This document shows positions 1 through 8,932 of a stretch of DNA of 64,000 nt, one piece after another. Source of the stretch: JADJOY01 sp046331705 [NCBI: bacterium]. GTDB lineage: Bacteria > JADJOY01. The translations under genes were made by a program, and so were the position numbers. The notes beneath the pieces are model-generated. The model searched no databases. It had not been told where the DNA came from and worked only from the letters and a program-made list of their open reading frames with translations. Every line of letters begins with the position of its first letter. Positions within the stretch are counted from its first letter, which is position 1. The stretch spans positions 186,001-250,000 of the forward strand of contig JAXLQJ010000002.1 in assembly GCA_046331705.1 (NCBI GenBank), read 5' to 3'.

Positions 1-1184
1 GCCGCTACGGCAAGAGCACCGACGCGAGCATCAACGGCACACGGGTCTTCTTCGATCTGCTCGCCGAGCGCGGCCACGTCGTGAAACGCGTCGGCAGCTT
101 CCGGCAACGCTTCCTCGACGACGCCAACGTCGTCGTCTGGTTCGAGCGCGACCCCGACGGAGTCCCCTGGACCACCGCCGAGGAGGCCGCCGAGTGGCTG
201 GGCGCGCGCTCCGATCGGCAGATCGTCTACGTCGCCAACGACTTCGACTCCGACCTCCAGCTGTGGGACGACCTGGCGGAGCACTTCCGCACCACCCAGG
301 AGACCGAGCGCGCGGAGAGATCGCGCACGCTCCGCGACGAGGTAGCGACCCACGTCGCCGAGTACGCGAGCGCGAGGAGCTCGGAAAGCTGGGCGCCGTA
401 TCCGTTCGCGGCCGTCGGGCGAGCCGAGACGCCGACGCTCGCCGCTCCGCTCGACGCCGAGACGCCGCTCGCCGCGGCGCTGCCCGGCGCGGCGCGCGTC
501 TACCTGAGCCGGCATCCGTCCGCGATCGAGCCCGCGCCGAGCCACGAGAGCGACGCGCGCGTGGACGAGCCGAGCGACGAGCCGGCCGAGGACGGCGACG
601 CTCCGGCGCCCGCGCCGGAATCCCCCGGCGCCAAGAGCCTGCGCGCGCTGCGCGAGCGGATCACGCCCCAGGCCGACGCCGTGTGGCTCGGCTCGGCCGA
701 GCGTCCGCTGGTGCTGGCGCGCCGCTTCCCCGCTGGCGACGGCGGCACGAGCGAGATCGTGCTCGTGCACAACGGCTCGTTCCTGCTCAACTACGCGCTG
801 CTCGGCGCCCCCCATCGCACCCTCGCCACGCGGCTCGCGGATCGCTTGGGGGACAAGCGGCGCATCGCGTTCTACGAGCCGAGCCAGAGCTCGCGCTCGG
901 CCCGCGCCTGGTTCTGGGGCGATCGTCCGCCCGCCGGGTTGAGCCCTCTCGACCTCCTGTTCCGGCCGCCGCTCGGCTGGGTCTTCCTCCACTTCCTGAT
1001 CGCCGCGCTGCTCTACCTCGCCAGTCAGGCGCCGATCTTCGGCAGGCCGCGCGGCGACACCGAGGATCCCGGCGCCCCGTTCACCCAGCACGTGCGCGCC
1101 TACGGCAAGCTGCTCGAGCGCACGGGCGATCGCCGCTACGTCGAACACTTGCTCGCCGAGCACGCCCGCCGCGCTCGCTCTTGA
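1..1184 (+). CDS. DUF4350 domain protein, 5' truncated by window edge
   Basis: The reading frame is open from base 3 and continues upstream of the first visible start-like GTG at 81, so the true start lies outside the window. The first visible residues (YGKSTDASINGTRVFFDLL) look like the DUF4350 core, in which a protein is compared to a missing ligand-binding or periplasmic fold. A Pro/Ala/Asp-rich linker follows, then a single membrane segment near residues 297-317 (LGWVFLHFLIAALLYLASQ counted from base 81) and a cytoplasmic tail with the family-typical FTQHVRAYGKLLERTGDRRY. It sits 13 bp ahead of a MoxR ATPase and a DUF58 protein; this trio is a widespread operon thought to work in envelope or protein-complex maturation, but its biochemical role is unknown. 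The family call is by motif memory. Confidence 0.8.
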   Translation, partial: RYGKSTDASINGTRVFFDLLAERGHVVKRVGSFRQRFLDDANVVVWFERDPDGVPWTTAEEAAEWLGARSDRQIVYVANDFDSDLQLWDDLAEHFRTTQETERAERSRTLRDEVATHVAEYASARSSESWAPYPFAAVGRAETPTLAAPLDAETPLAAALPGAARVYLSRHPSAIEPAPSHESDARVDEPSDEPAEDGDAPAPAPESPGAKSLRALRERITPQADAVWLGSAERPLVLARRFPAGDGGTSEIVLVHNGSFLLNYALLGAPHRTLATRLADRLGDKRRIAFYEPSQSSRSARAWFWGDRPPAGLSPLDLLFRPPLGWVFLHFLIAALLYLASQAPIFGRPRGDTEDPGAPFTQHVRAYGKLLERTGDRRYVEHLLAEHARRARS

Positions 1185-1197
1185 GATCGGACTCCCG

Positions 1198-2175
1198 ATG
1201 GAAACGCAGCCACTCACGATTCAAGACTTCGCCGATCGCATCCACACCTTCGAGCGCGAGCTGGCGCGGGTGGTGGTCGGCCAGGAAGAAGCCGTCCGAG
1301 GCGTGCTGGCGGCGCTGCTCGCCGACGGCCACGTGCTCATCGAGGGCGTTCCCGGCCTCGGCAAGACGCTCCTGGCCAAGGCGGTGAGCAAGCTCATCGA
1401 CGCGCGCTTCAGCCGCATCCAGTTCACGCCCGACCTCATGCCGTCGGACGTCACCGGCGGCCACGTCTTCAACATGAAGTCGCGGGAGTTCGACTTCCAC
1501 CCGGGGCCGATCTTCACCAACGTGCTGCTCGCGGACGAGATCAACCGAGCGCCCGCCAAGACCCACGCCGCGCTGCTCGAGGTGATGCAGGAGCGCCGCG
1601 TCACCGTCGACCGCAGCACGTTCAAGCTCGACTGGCCGTTCTTCACCCTCGCCACCCAGAACCCCATCGAATCCGAGGGCACGTACGCGTTGCCTGCGGC
1701 CCAGCTCGACCGCTTCATGTTCAAGCTCATCGTCGGCTACCTGCCACCCGAACGAGAGCAGAAGGTGCTGGAACGCGCGATCGCGCCGGGGAGCGCCCCC
1801 GAGGACGAGTTGGAGCAGCTCACGGCGATCTTCGACGCCGCAGCGTTGGCCGCGCTGCGCGACCTCGCCGGGCGCGTCACCGTCGAAGCACCCCTCGTCC
1901 AGTACGCGAGCGAGCTGGTGCGCGCCACGCGCACCTGGCCGGACCTGATCCAGGGTGCCTCGACGCGCGCCGGGATCGCGCTGCTCAAGGGTGCTCGGGT
2001 GCTCGCGCTCCTCGACGCCCGCGACTACGTCGTGCCCGACGACATCCAGGCGCTGCTGCTGCCGGCGCTGCGCCATCGCGTGATCCTCGCGCCGGAAGCC
2101 GAGGTGGAGGGCCGCGACGTCGACGCGGTGCTGGTGCAGGTGCGGGACTCGGTCGAGGTGCCGCGCGCGCGATGA
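1198..2175 (+). CDS. MoxR-family AAA+ ATPase
   Basis: 325 residues, the normal size for MoxR ATPases, which act as chaperone-like motors that insert cofactors or assemble complexes, usually with a VWA or DUF58 partner. Walker A is GVPGLGKT near residue 52, Walker B is LLADEINRAPAKTHAALLE near residue 110, and the sensor-1 stretch reads TLATQNPIESEGTY with the arginine-containing LPAAQLDRFMF behind it. All key ATPase residues are present. Its stop overlaps the start of the DUF58 gene (ATGA at 2172), so the two are translationally coupled, and it follows the DUF4350 gene by 13 bp. The substrate complex cannot be told from the sequence. Confidence 0.95.
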   Translation: METQPLTIQDFADRIHTFERELARVVVGQEEAVRGVLAALLADGHVLIEGVPGLGKTLLAKAVSKLIDARFSRIQFTPDLMPSDVTGGHVFNMKSREFDFHPGPIFTNVLLADEINRAPAKTHAALLEVMQERRVTVDRSTFKLDWPFFTLATQNPIESEGTYALPAAQLDRFMFKLIVGYLPPEREQKVLERAIAPGSAPEDELEQLTAIFDAAALAALRDLAGRVTVEAPLVQYASELVRATRTWPDLIQGASTRAGIALLKGARVLALLDARDYVVPDDIQALLLPALRHRVILAPEAEVEGRDVDAVLVQVRDSVEVPRAR

Positions 2176-3482
2176 GCCCGAGCCGCCTCACCGTCCGCAT
2201 CGCGCTCGCGCCGGCGATCCTCTCGATCGCGGTGCTCTTCGTGCCCGAGACCAAGGTCGCGGTGCTGGTTCTCGACGGCGTCCTGGGCGCGCTCCTGCTC
2301 TTCGACTGGCTCTCGCTGCCACGCCCCGCGGACGTCACGGCGGAGCGCGGCGTGGCGCACGTCGTCTCGGTGCGCCGGTTCCACCCCGTCACGCTCACGC
2401 TCACCAACCGGCTGGCGCGCCCGCTCGTCGTCGACGTGAACGACGACCGCCCCGACGCGAGCAGCGTCCGGGAGCTGCCCAAGCGCCTCGAGCTGCCGGC
2501 GCGCTCGCGCACCTCGCTCACCTACGAGCTCGAGCTCCGCGAGCGCGGCGAAGCCGTGCTCGGCACGGTGTTCGTGCGCGCGACCAGCAACCTCGGCCTC
2601 TGGCACCGGATCCTGCGCATCGGCTGCGAGAGCCGCGTGCGCGTCTATCCCGACCTTCGCGCCCTCACCGAATACCGGCTGCTGGCGCGGCGCAATCTGG
2701 TGAGCCTGCTCGGCATCCACCGCGTGCAACGCCCCGGCGGCGACACCGAGTTCGAGCGGCTGCGCGAGTACCAGCCCGACGACGAGCTCAAGCACGTCGC
2801 CTGGAAGGCCACCGCCAAGCGCGATCGGCTCATCTCCAAGACCTTCCAGCAAACCCAGAACCAGTCGGTCGTGTTCCTCCTCGATTGCGGCCGGATGATG
2901 CGCGCGGGTGCCGGCGAGCCTTCGCACCTCGATCACGCGCTCCAGGCGAGCCTGATGCTCGCGCAGATCGCGCTCACGTCGAGCGACGCCGTGGGCATGC
3001 TGGTCTTCTCCGATCGCCTCGACGGTTACCTGCCGCCTCGCGCCGGCGCGGACCAGCTCAATCGCCTGATCCACCTCGCCCACGACAAGTTCCCGCGGGT
3101 AGTGGCCTCCAACTACGAGGCGGCGTTCCAGTTCCTGGAGCGCCGGCTGCGCAAACGCAGCTTGCTCATCCTCGCCAGCCACGTCGTGGACGACGCGAGC
3201 CTGGGCGCCATCCAGCGCTATCTCCGACCCATGCGCGGTCGCCATCTGCCGCTGGTGGTCTTCCTCCGCGATCCCGCGCTCGAGGCGCTCGCCCACGGCC
3301 ACGAGCCTGGCGACGAAGCGCTCTACCAACGCGCCGCCGCCACCGAGATCCTCGAATGGCGGCGACGCAACATCGACCAAGTTCGCGCGAGCGGCGTGCT
3401 CTGCCTCGACGTCCCCTCCAGCGAGCTCGACGCCAAGCTCATCAACGAGTACCTGCGCATCAAGGCGGCGCATTTGTTGTAG
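2172..3482 (+). CDS. DUF58 domain protein
   Basis: 436 residues. Two N-terminal membrane segments (about residues 8-45) anchor the protein; the body then carries the DUF58 signature FERLREYQPDDELKHVAWKATAKRDRLISKTF, followed by a von Willebrand A-like half (VVFLLDCGRMM, SSDAVGMLVFSD, SLLILASHVVDD). DUF58 proteins are partners of MoxR ATPases; the VWA-like metal site is here DCGRM rather than a canonical DxSxS, so metal binding is doubtful. Start and MoxR stop share ATGA, the strongest sign that the two proteins function together. A perfect GC-rich stem-loop begins on its stop codon, suggesting the operon ends here. Confidence 0.93.
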   Translation: MSPSRLTVRIALAPAILSIAVLFVPETKVAVLVLDGVLGALLLFDWLSLPRPADVTAERGVAHVVSVRRFHPVTLTLTNRLARPLVVDVNDDRPDASSVRELPKRLELPARSRTSLTYELELRERGEAVLGTVFVRATSNLGLWHRILRIGCESRVRVYPDLRALTEYRLLARRNLVSLLGIHRVQRPGGDTEFERLREYQPDDELKHVAWKATAKRDRLISKTFQQTQNQSVVFLLDCGRMMRAGAGEPSHLDHALQASLMLAQIALTSSDAVGMLVFSDRLDGYLPPRAGADQLNRLIHLAHDKFPRVVASNYEAAFQFLERRLRKRSLLILASHVVDDASLGAIQRYLRPMRGRHLPLVVFLRDPALEALAHGHEPGDEALYQRAAATEILEWRRRNIDQVRASGVLCLDVPSSELDAKLINEYLRIKAAHLL

Positions 3483-3506
3483 CGGGGGGCTGGGCCAGCC
3501 CCCCGC
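3482..3506 (+). terminator. Stem-loop at end of MoxR/DUF58 operon
   Basis: GCGGGGGGCT pairs with AGCCCCCCGC around a GGGCC loop, a perfect 10-bp stem that starts at the DUF58 stop codon. No T-run follows, so it may be a stability or pause element, not a classical intrinsic terminator. Confidence 0.5.
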
Positions 3507-3825
3507 CCGACGCGGCAAAGCCGCGGCGGGTCCCACCCCCAAGGCGCCTCGCTTCGCTCGCGGCTCGCCTGCCGGCTCGCGGAGAGATCGACGGCGAGCG
3601 TGGAGACCGAGGCGCTGGTCGCCCGATTGGAGAGCCGTAGGCGCGTCGCTGCGCTCAGCGGGTTGCCGATGGTCAGCTGCCGGCAACGCCGTGCGGTCAA
3701 CGGCGATGGTCCAATCCGACCTACCCGCGGCAAGCGCGGACACAGCGCCGCGGGCTCTCGCGAGAAACGCCATGATCTTGCGCACCTCGACGGACGCTGG
3801 CGCGGGCTCGGGGAAGACGGGCGGC
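3507..3825. other. Gene-free stretch before a TonB receptor gene
   Basis: I see no credible coding sequence here. One inverted repeat is visible: GTTGCCG at 3662-3668 and CGGCAAC at 3681-3687, about 170-180 bp upstream of the transcription start predicted from the -24/-12 element at 3826, which is a usual place for an enhancer site. That role is only a guess. Confidence 0.4.
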
Positions 3826-3841
3826 TGGCGCGCGACTTGCT
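3826..3841 (+). promoter_or_regulatory. Candidate sigma-54 (-24/-12) promoter of TonB receptor
   Basis: TGGCGCGCGACTTGCT differs from the consensus TGGCACG-N4-TTGCW at one position (G for A in the CAC). GG at 3827-3828 and GC at 3839-3840 are separated by exactly 10 bases. Predicted transcription start is near 3852, about 56 bases before the GTG start at 3908. The homologous receptor at 26112 has an equivalent element about 60 bases ahead of its predicted start. Confidence 0.6.
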
Positions 3842-3907
3842 CTGATCCGGCACGCACTCGCTTCGTCGCTCCAGTCACGACCTCGCGGGCACACGGAGAC
3901 AGCCCTG

Positions 3908-5977
3908 GTGCGGCTTTCGGCCTCGACGCGTGGGCGCACGGCTTCGTCGGCTGCGCGACAGCCGTGGCCGTTCGCCGTCGCGCTGGCGTTGGCTCTCGCA
4001 TGCTCCACGCTGGCTCGGGGCGAGGCGGGCTTCGACGAGGCAGCGCCGAGCTCCACCCGCTACGCCGAGCAACTCTTCCTCGAAGCCATCCCGGAGGTCT
4101 ACGCCGCCTCCAAGCGACCGGAGCCGACCACGGACGCTCCTTCCGCGGTCACGATCATCACGGCCGAAGAGATCCGTCGCCACGGCTATCGAACGCTGGG
4201 ACAGATCCTGCGTAGCGTTCCGGGCTTCTTCACCTCGTACGACCGCGTCTACACGCACGTCGGCGTGAGGGGCTTCTTGCCCCCCGGTGACTACACCAGC
4301 CGACTTCTCTTCCTGGTGGACGGCCACCGGATCAACGACGGCGTCTGGGGCGCTGCACCAGTCGGCGACGAGTTCCCCGTCGACGTGCACCAGATCGACC
4401 GCGTGGAAGTCGTGCCGGGCCCGAGCGCGTCGCTCTATGGAACCAACGCCTTCTTCGGCGTCGTGAACGTGATCACGCGGCGAGGGCGCGACGTCCAGGG
4501 GATCTCCGCCGGAGGCGGGATCGGCAGCCAGTCGACTTACGACGCGCGCGCCACCGCTGGCGCTCGCTGGGCGGGCGGAGCCGAGCTGCTCGCCACCGGC
4601 GCCTACGCGTCGAGCGCGGGCGATCCGCACCTCTTCGTTCCCGACCTCGTCGGCTACCAGTCGAGCGATGGAGTCGCTCGCGACGCCGACGACGGCCGCG
4701 CGCTCGACCTCTTCGGCAAAGGCAGCTTCGCCGGGATCCAGGCGATGGCGGGCCACGGAACCCGCACCAAGACCGTCCCGACCGCGCCGTTCGGAAGTGC
4801 TTTCCCCTCCGACCGGACCACCACGGAGGACGCCTTCACCTGGGCCGATGTGTCGATGACCCCGGAGCTCTCCCCCGCCTGGCAGCTCTCCGCTCGCGTC
4901 TTCTTCGACCAATTCGACCACACCGCGGACGGTTGGCTGGGGATCGAGTGGCCGTTCACGGGGCGCACCTACCACGTCACGAACCGAAACTGGGCGCGCG
5001 CGCAGAGCCTGGGATCGGAGGTGGCGGTCGAGACGACCGCGCTCGATCGAAACCGCATCATGCTCGGCGCGACCACCACCTGGTATCTGGACCAGCGGAC
5101 TCGCGACTCGCTCGTCGAGATCCATCGCGAGCTTCAGGATTCCGACCGCGAGCCGTGGATTTGGAGCGCATACGCTCAGGACAAGCTCGCGATCCTGCCC
5201 ACGCTCGCGCTCCACGCCTCGCTTCGTTACGACTCGGACGACACGGTCTCCGGGCGGCTGAGCCCGCGCGCCGCGCTGGTCTTCACCCCGCTCGAGGAGA
5301 CCACCCTCAAGGCCATCTACGGTCAGGCGTTTCGCGCGCCCAGCGCGTTCGAGATCGCGGCGCCGCGTGCCCCGGGAAGCCGCGCGCTCGCGGCGGAGAC
5401 CATCGACTCCTACGAGCTGGTCGTGGAGCAATCGATCGGCTCGGCGCTGCGCCTCGTCGGCTCGGGCTACTACTACCAGCTCCACGACCTGATCACGCTG
5501 CAGCCGCCCAAGAGCTTCGGCCCGCCCACGTTCGCGAACAGCGCCGACAGCGATGCGATGGGTGCGTCGCTGGCCATCGACGGCCGCTGGCCGGGTGGAT
5601 GGCGCGTGCGCGGCAGCTACTCGATCCAGCGGATCGAGGACGAGGCGACCCACGATTCGCCGCCGAATTCCCCGACACACCTGGGCAAGGTCCTCGCCGG
5701 CGCGCCCCTCGTCGACGAGCGCTTGACGTTGAACGGCGAGCTCGAGGTCGTCTCGTCGCGCAAGACGCTCGCCGGCGCCACCACGGACACCCTCGCTCTC
5801 TTCGATCTCACGCTCCGCGCCGAGGATCTCGTGCCCGAGCTGGGCGTGGGCTTCACCGTGCGCAACGTCTTCGATCAGCGCTACGCGGAGCCGGCCGGCG
5901 TCGAGCTTCCCGAGGACTCGGTGCCGCAAGACGGCCGCACCTACTGGCTCGAGCTCGATTACACGCTCGGCCTCTGA
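3908..5977 (+). CDS. TonB-dependent outer-membrane receptor
   Basis: 689 residues, normal for the family. A GTG start is supported by GGAG nine bases upstream. A signal peptide ends around residue 38 (hydrophobic AVALALALACSTLARGEA). The plug domain follows with typical motifs: DAPSAVTIITAEEIRRHGYRT, LGQILRSVPGFF, VGVRGF, FLVDGHRIND, DVHQIDRVEVVPGPSASLYG and GVVNVITRRG. The rest is a 22-strand barrel ending in an aromatic/hydrophobic strand (LELDYTLGL). Such receptors import a scarce ligand across the outer membrane using TonB energy; the ligand is unknown. It is followed 15 bp later by a decayed ABC-type substrate-binding-protein gene, the same order as in the intact cassette at 25153-28223, so I regard the pair as a degenerate paralogous copy. 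Confidence 0.92.
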   Translation: MRLSASTRGRTASSAARQPWPFAVALALALACSTLARGEAGFDEAAPSSTRYAEQLFLEAIPEVYAASKRPEPTTDAPSAVTIITAEEIRRHGYRTLGQILRSVPGFFTSYDRVYTHVGVRGFLPPGDYTSRLLFLVDGHRINDGVWGAAPVGDEFPVDVHQIDRVEVVPGPSASLYGTNAFFGVVNVITRRGRDVQGISAGGGIGSQSTYDARATAGARWAGGAELLATGAYASSAGDPHLFVPDLVGYQSSDGVARDADDGRALDLFGKGSFAGIQAMAGHGTRTKTVPTAPFGSAFPSDRTTTEDAFTWADVSMTPELSPAWQLSARVFFDQFDHTADGWLGIEWPFTGRTYHVTNRNWARAQSLGSEVAVETTALDRNRIMLGATTTWYLDQRTRDSLVEIHRELQDSDREPWIWSAYAQDKLAILPTLALHASLRYDSDDTVSGRLSPRAALVFTPLEETTLKAIYGQAFRAPSAFEIAAPRAPGSRALAAETIDSYELVVEQSIGSALRLVGSGYYYQLHDLITLQPPKSFGPPTFANSADSDAMGASLAIDGRWPGGWRVRGSYSIQRIEDEATHDSPPNSPTHLGKVLAGAPLVDERLTLNGELEVVSSRKTLAGATTDTLALFDLTLRAEDLVPELGVGFTVRNVFDQRYAEPAGVELPEDSVPQDGRTYWLELDYTLGL

Positions 5978-5992
5978 GCGAGACACGCGCGG

Positions 5993-6617
5993 GTGGTGCG
6001 GACGGTGTCGCGCCAGCGACCGGGCGGGTGGGTGCGACGGCCCGTCGCCGCGGGCACGCTCGCCGCGAGCCTGGCGTCGATCGAGCGCGCCATGACGGCG
6101 CCGGCAGCGTCGGGGCGAATCCTCGTTCTCGGATCCGACGGCAGCAGCACCGAGACTGACGTGAGCGACGGAATCCGCGACGGCCTCGATCCGGCCCGCG
6201 CCAACGCCCTCGACGTTCGCGAGCCACCGCGCGGCGACGCGGACACCGCAACCCTGCTCGAGACGGCCCTCGGCGATCCGCCGCTTGCCCTCGCGAGAGA
6301 CGGCGAAGGCGCTCCGGGTCTTCTCGCACGAGCGTCGGATCCCGTTCGTCGGCCTCTCCGAGGCCTGGGTGTAGTCGGGCGCGCTCGACGCTCTCGAGCG
6401 TGATTTCCGCGACACCGGGCGCCAATGCGCCGGATCCTGAACCGAGTCGCGGCGGGCGCGTCCCCGGGGCCGATTCCCGTCGCAGCGCCCCGCACCAGCA
6501 CGCGGCAACCGTCGTCCGAGTCCGTGCAACGACACCTCCGCTCGCCTCGCCAGCCCCCGGCGAACGGTGCCCGCGGCCGACCGTAGCGGCCACGACCGCA
6601 TCGAGATGCCAGACTGA
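5993..6617 (+). pseudogene. Decayed periplasmic substrate-binding protein (PF04392-like)
   Basis: The stretch between the receptor and the acyltransferase reads as pieces of an ABC substrate-binding protein in changing frames. In the first frame GRILVLGSDGSSTETDVSDG resembles the N-terminal lobe. In another frame ETAKALRVFSHERRIPFVG followed by LSEAWV then a TAG at 6372-6374 and SGALDALERDFRDTGRQCA is the conserved C-terminal lobe; in the next frame ILNRVAAGASPGPIPVAAPR and finally RIEMPD before the stop at 6617 continue it. The signal peptide is lost. The intact homologue is at 25153-26100, where the same region reads LLLRTARERRLPLLVHAEQL and DDGALGRRAAELARRIL. At least two frameshifts and one in-frame stop are needed to explain what is seen, so the gene is not functional. 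Confidence 0.7.
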
Positions 6618-6695
6618 GGCCACGCAGCGAGCACACGCTCGGCGCGCTCGCCCGTCTCGCGCGGCGTCCATCCCGGCCACTCGGAGCCGCCCATC

Positions 6696-7763
6696 GTGAA
6701 CGCAGCGTCGCCTTCCCCCGAACCGGCGCGAACCGGATACCTGCGAAGCGATGGCGTCGGACGGAGCGCCACCGACGCTGCCACTCGGGAGCTCGAGCAC
6801 TCGCTCCGCGACCGCTGCGCCATCGCCGCTGCGGACGCCGCCTTCAGCTTCCTCGCGTGGTGGCTGCGGCTGGGCGGCGAGCCGCTGCGACGCTTGCTCT
6901 GTCGAGTCTGCGGTTGGATCGGCTATCGCACGTTTCGCGACAAGCGCCGAATCGCACGCGTGAACTTGGATCTGGTTTACGGCGACACGATGAGCGCGCC
7001 CGAGAAAGAGCGAATCATCCGCGCGATGTTCGTCCACTTCGTGACGCTCGGGCTCGATTTCATCTTCGATAGCGTCTACTGGCCGCCTGCGAAGCTCGCC
7101 CAGCGAGTCCGCGTCGTCGGCATCGAGAAGCTACCCGCCGCACTGGCGCTGGGACGCGGCCTCTTGTGCGTGTCCGGGCACCTCGGGAACTGGGAGATCA
7201 TGTGCGCCAGCGCCGCCGCCCACGGCTACGACTTCGTGGGCGTGTTCAAGCCGCCCAAGGGCGTGGTCGCCGATCACTTCATCGCGCGCAAACGACTACG
7301 CTACGGCATGAGCCTGCTCGAAACCCCGGAGGTCCGCGGTGAGCGGGTGGACGGAGTGAACACCCCGACCACCCAGCGCAGCCTGCGCGAGGACATCGAG
7401 GCGATCTGGAGATCCGGCCGCGCCGTGGCCTATCTCTGCGACCAGCGGCCGCGCAAACGCGTGATGCGCGCCCGCTTCCTGGGTGTGGAGAACACCGCGA
7501 CCGCCGGCGGCCTGGTGCGCTACGCGGTCGCCAACCGCGTACCGCTCACCTTCCACCACTGCGTCTACGAGCCCGACGGCAACCTGGTCTGGACCATCGA
7601 AGGTCCCATGCAGATCGAGGACCACGGCGGCGACGAAGCCACCACCGCGTACTACGTCCAGCTCATCAACGACTGGCTGTCCGAGCGGATCAAAGAGCAC
7701 CCCGAGCAGTGGACCTGGGGCCATCGACGCTTCGAGCGCGACCGCTACGCGCGGCGGCGCTGA
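6696..7763 (+). CDS. Lysophospholipid/lipid A acyltransferase, LpxL/HtrB family
   Basis: 355 residues. GTG start with GGAG nine bases upstream. The catalytic H-x4-E motif is SGHLGNWEIM near residue 170, with the second family block VVADHFIARKRLRYGMSLLE, the GRAVAYLCDQRPRKRVMRARFLGVE block, and the C-terminal PEQWTWGHRRFERDR. LpxL/HtrB enzymes transfer a secondary acyl chain to lipid A at the inner face of the cytoplasmic membrane; an alternative is an acyltransferase of ornithine or glyco-lipids. One membrane-associated helix near residue 40 (AFSFLAWWLRLGGEPLRR). This enzyme implies an LPS-bearing outer membrane. It is not in an obvious operon; a broken gene lies upstream and a convergent gene downstream. 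Confidence 0.9.
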   Translation: MNAASPSPEPARTGYLRSDGVGRSATDAATRELEHSLRDRCAIAAADAAFSFLAWWLRLGGEPLRRLLCRVCGWIGYRTFRDKRRIARVNLDLVYGDTMSAPEKERIIRAMFVHFVTLGLDFIFDSVYWPPAKLAQRVRVVGIEKLPAALALGRGLLCVSGHLGNWEIMCASAAAHGYDFVGVFKPPKGVVADHFIARKRLRYGMSLLETPEVRGERVDGVNTPTTQRSLREDIEAIWRSGRAVAYLCDQRPRKRVMRARFLGVENTATAGGLVRYAVANRVPLTFHHCVYEPDGNLVWTIEGPMQIEDHGGDEATTAYYVQLINDWLSERIKEHPEQWTWGHRRFERDRYARRR

Positions 7764-7784
7764 CCGAGCGCGGCGGAGCCGAGA

Positions 7785-8312
7785 TCAGCCCGCCGACGCA
7801 GCGGCGTGGGCACGGACGCGGGCGATGTAACCGCCGAGGGCTGCCGACGCGATCGTGAGCGGCGTGGCAAGCGCGACCATCGCCGCCTCGGCGCCGTTCG
7901 TGGGCAGCCCCCCGTCGGGGCCAGACATGAGCTTGCCGAGGATCACCGAGAGCACACCCGCGCCGAGGCCGTGGAGCACCTCGTTGCGACGCGCGATCAG
8001 CCCCGCCACGTAGCCGCCCAGCACGCTCATCGCGCCGCCGGCCACGTAGAGCGTGAGCTGGTGCGGCAGCATCTTGAGCGTCTCCGCGATCTCGTGCTCG
8101 CTGCCGCTGGATCCGCCCAATCGGAAGAGCATCACCATCACGTACAGGAACTGGAACGACATCGTGGCCATGGTGTCGACCACCGAGCCCACGACCATCG
8201 CCCGCGGGCGAAACGGCGCGCCATCGTCGACGGGCGGCACCCCGGGCTGGCGCGACTCGGGCGAGGACGCGCCCGGCAAGGTTTGGTACGGGTTCGGCGG
8301 CGAGCTCTGCAT
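7785..8312 (-). CDS. Small NPY-motif membrane protein
   Basis: 175 residues, no family recognised. The N-terminus MQSSPPNPYQTLPGASSPES is a hydrophilic cytoplasmic-looking stretch with an NPYQ motif. Four hydrophobic segments follow (about residues 40-63, 86-105, 116-131 and 143-165), with Gly/Ala-rich helices such as GGAMSVLGGYVAGLIARR. The two genes upstream on the same strand (8411-8932 and 8929-9489) encode proteins with the same layout: a 30-50 residue polar lead with NPY[AQ] followed by four membrane helices, of which one contains a GGF/GGY-x-AG-x-IA/LA pattern. They look like paralogues. Function unknown. The 98-bp space to the next gene up leaves open whether it is in the same transcript. 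Confidence 0.75.
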   Translation of the reverse strand: MQSSPPNPYQTLPGASSPESRQPGVPPVDDGAPFRPRAMVVGSVVDTMATMSFQFLYVMVMLFRLGGSSGSEHEIAETLKMLPHQLTLYVAGGAMSVLGGYVAGLIARRNEVLHGLGAGVLSVILGKLMSGPDGGLPTNGAEAAMVALATPLTIASAALGGYIARVRAHAAASAG

Positions 8313-8410
8313 CGGGGGTCCGCGCACACGGAACGAACGCGAGCGGAAAGCGGCAGCCAACCCGATTCGCATTCCCGAGGCAACTGCGCCCCGCGCCGCG
8401 AGCGCCCGGC

Positions 8411-8932
8411 TCAGCGCAGTCGCGAACGCTTGCGCATCACGCCCGCGTGACAGCCGACCACGGCGAGCGGCACCCGCGCCAAGAGCTCGACCACGTTGAG
8501 CCAGTCGGGAATCGGCGAGGCCGGCGCATCCTCCGCCCCCAGCGACAGCAACGTCGTCACGGCGGTGAACCCGATGGCGACCGCGAGGCCGTGCCAGCCC
8601 GCCCTGCCGCCCGCGATCCAACCGGCCGCGAACCCGCCGCCCACGTGAGCGAGAAAGAGCCCGGCGAAGAGCATCACGAGAACCGGGGGCCGCGCGAACG
8701 CCTCGACGAACGCCACCGTGGGATCGGCGCCGAGCGCCGCCGGTTCCACCACGGTGAGCGCCACGATCAGCACCACCAGGAAGAACACGCCGATGTCGAG
8801 CGCCAGCCCCACCACCACGGCGACCAGCCGGAATCCAACCGCAGCGTCCGCGCCGCTGTCGCTGGGGTGCGGCGCCGCCGTGAGCGCGTGGGGGTGCGCG
8901 GCGTACGGATTCTCGTCGCCCGGCTCGGTCAC
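8411..8932 (-). CDS. Small NPY-motif membrane protein
   Basis: 173 residues beginning at a GTG that overlaps the stop of the upstream gene (GTGA at 8929-8932), so translation is coupled. The leader reads TEPGDENPYAAHPHALTAAP, then helices at about residues 35-62, 80-108 (LFAGLFLAHVGGGFAAGWIAGG), 114-131 and 145-160. The end is basic (MRKRSRLR). No enzyme motif is visible. It is the middle member of three similar small membrane proteins. A longer open frame that runs upstream in the same phase is not the gene: it would read through the upstream coding region. Confidence 0.72.
   Translation of the reverse strand: MTEPGDENPYAAHPHALTAAPHPSDSGADAAVGFRLVAVVVGLALDIGVFFLVVLIVALTVVEPAALGADPTVAFVEAFARPPVLVMLFAGLFLAHVGGGFAAGWIAGGRAGWHGLAVAIGFTAVTTLLSLGAEDAPASPIPDWLNVVELLARVPLAVVGCHAGVMRKRSRLR

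Noticed and set aside
3875-6823. Long minus-strand open frame opposite the first TonB receptor
   Set aside because: It spans the receptor gene and the pseudogene region and lacks any recognisable motif; high GC produces such frames.
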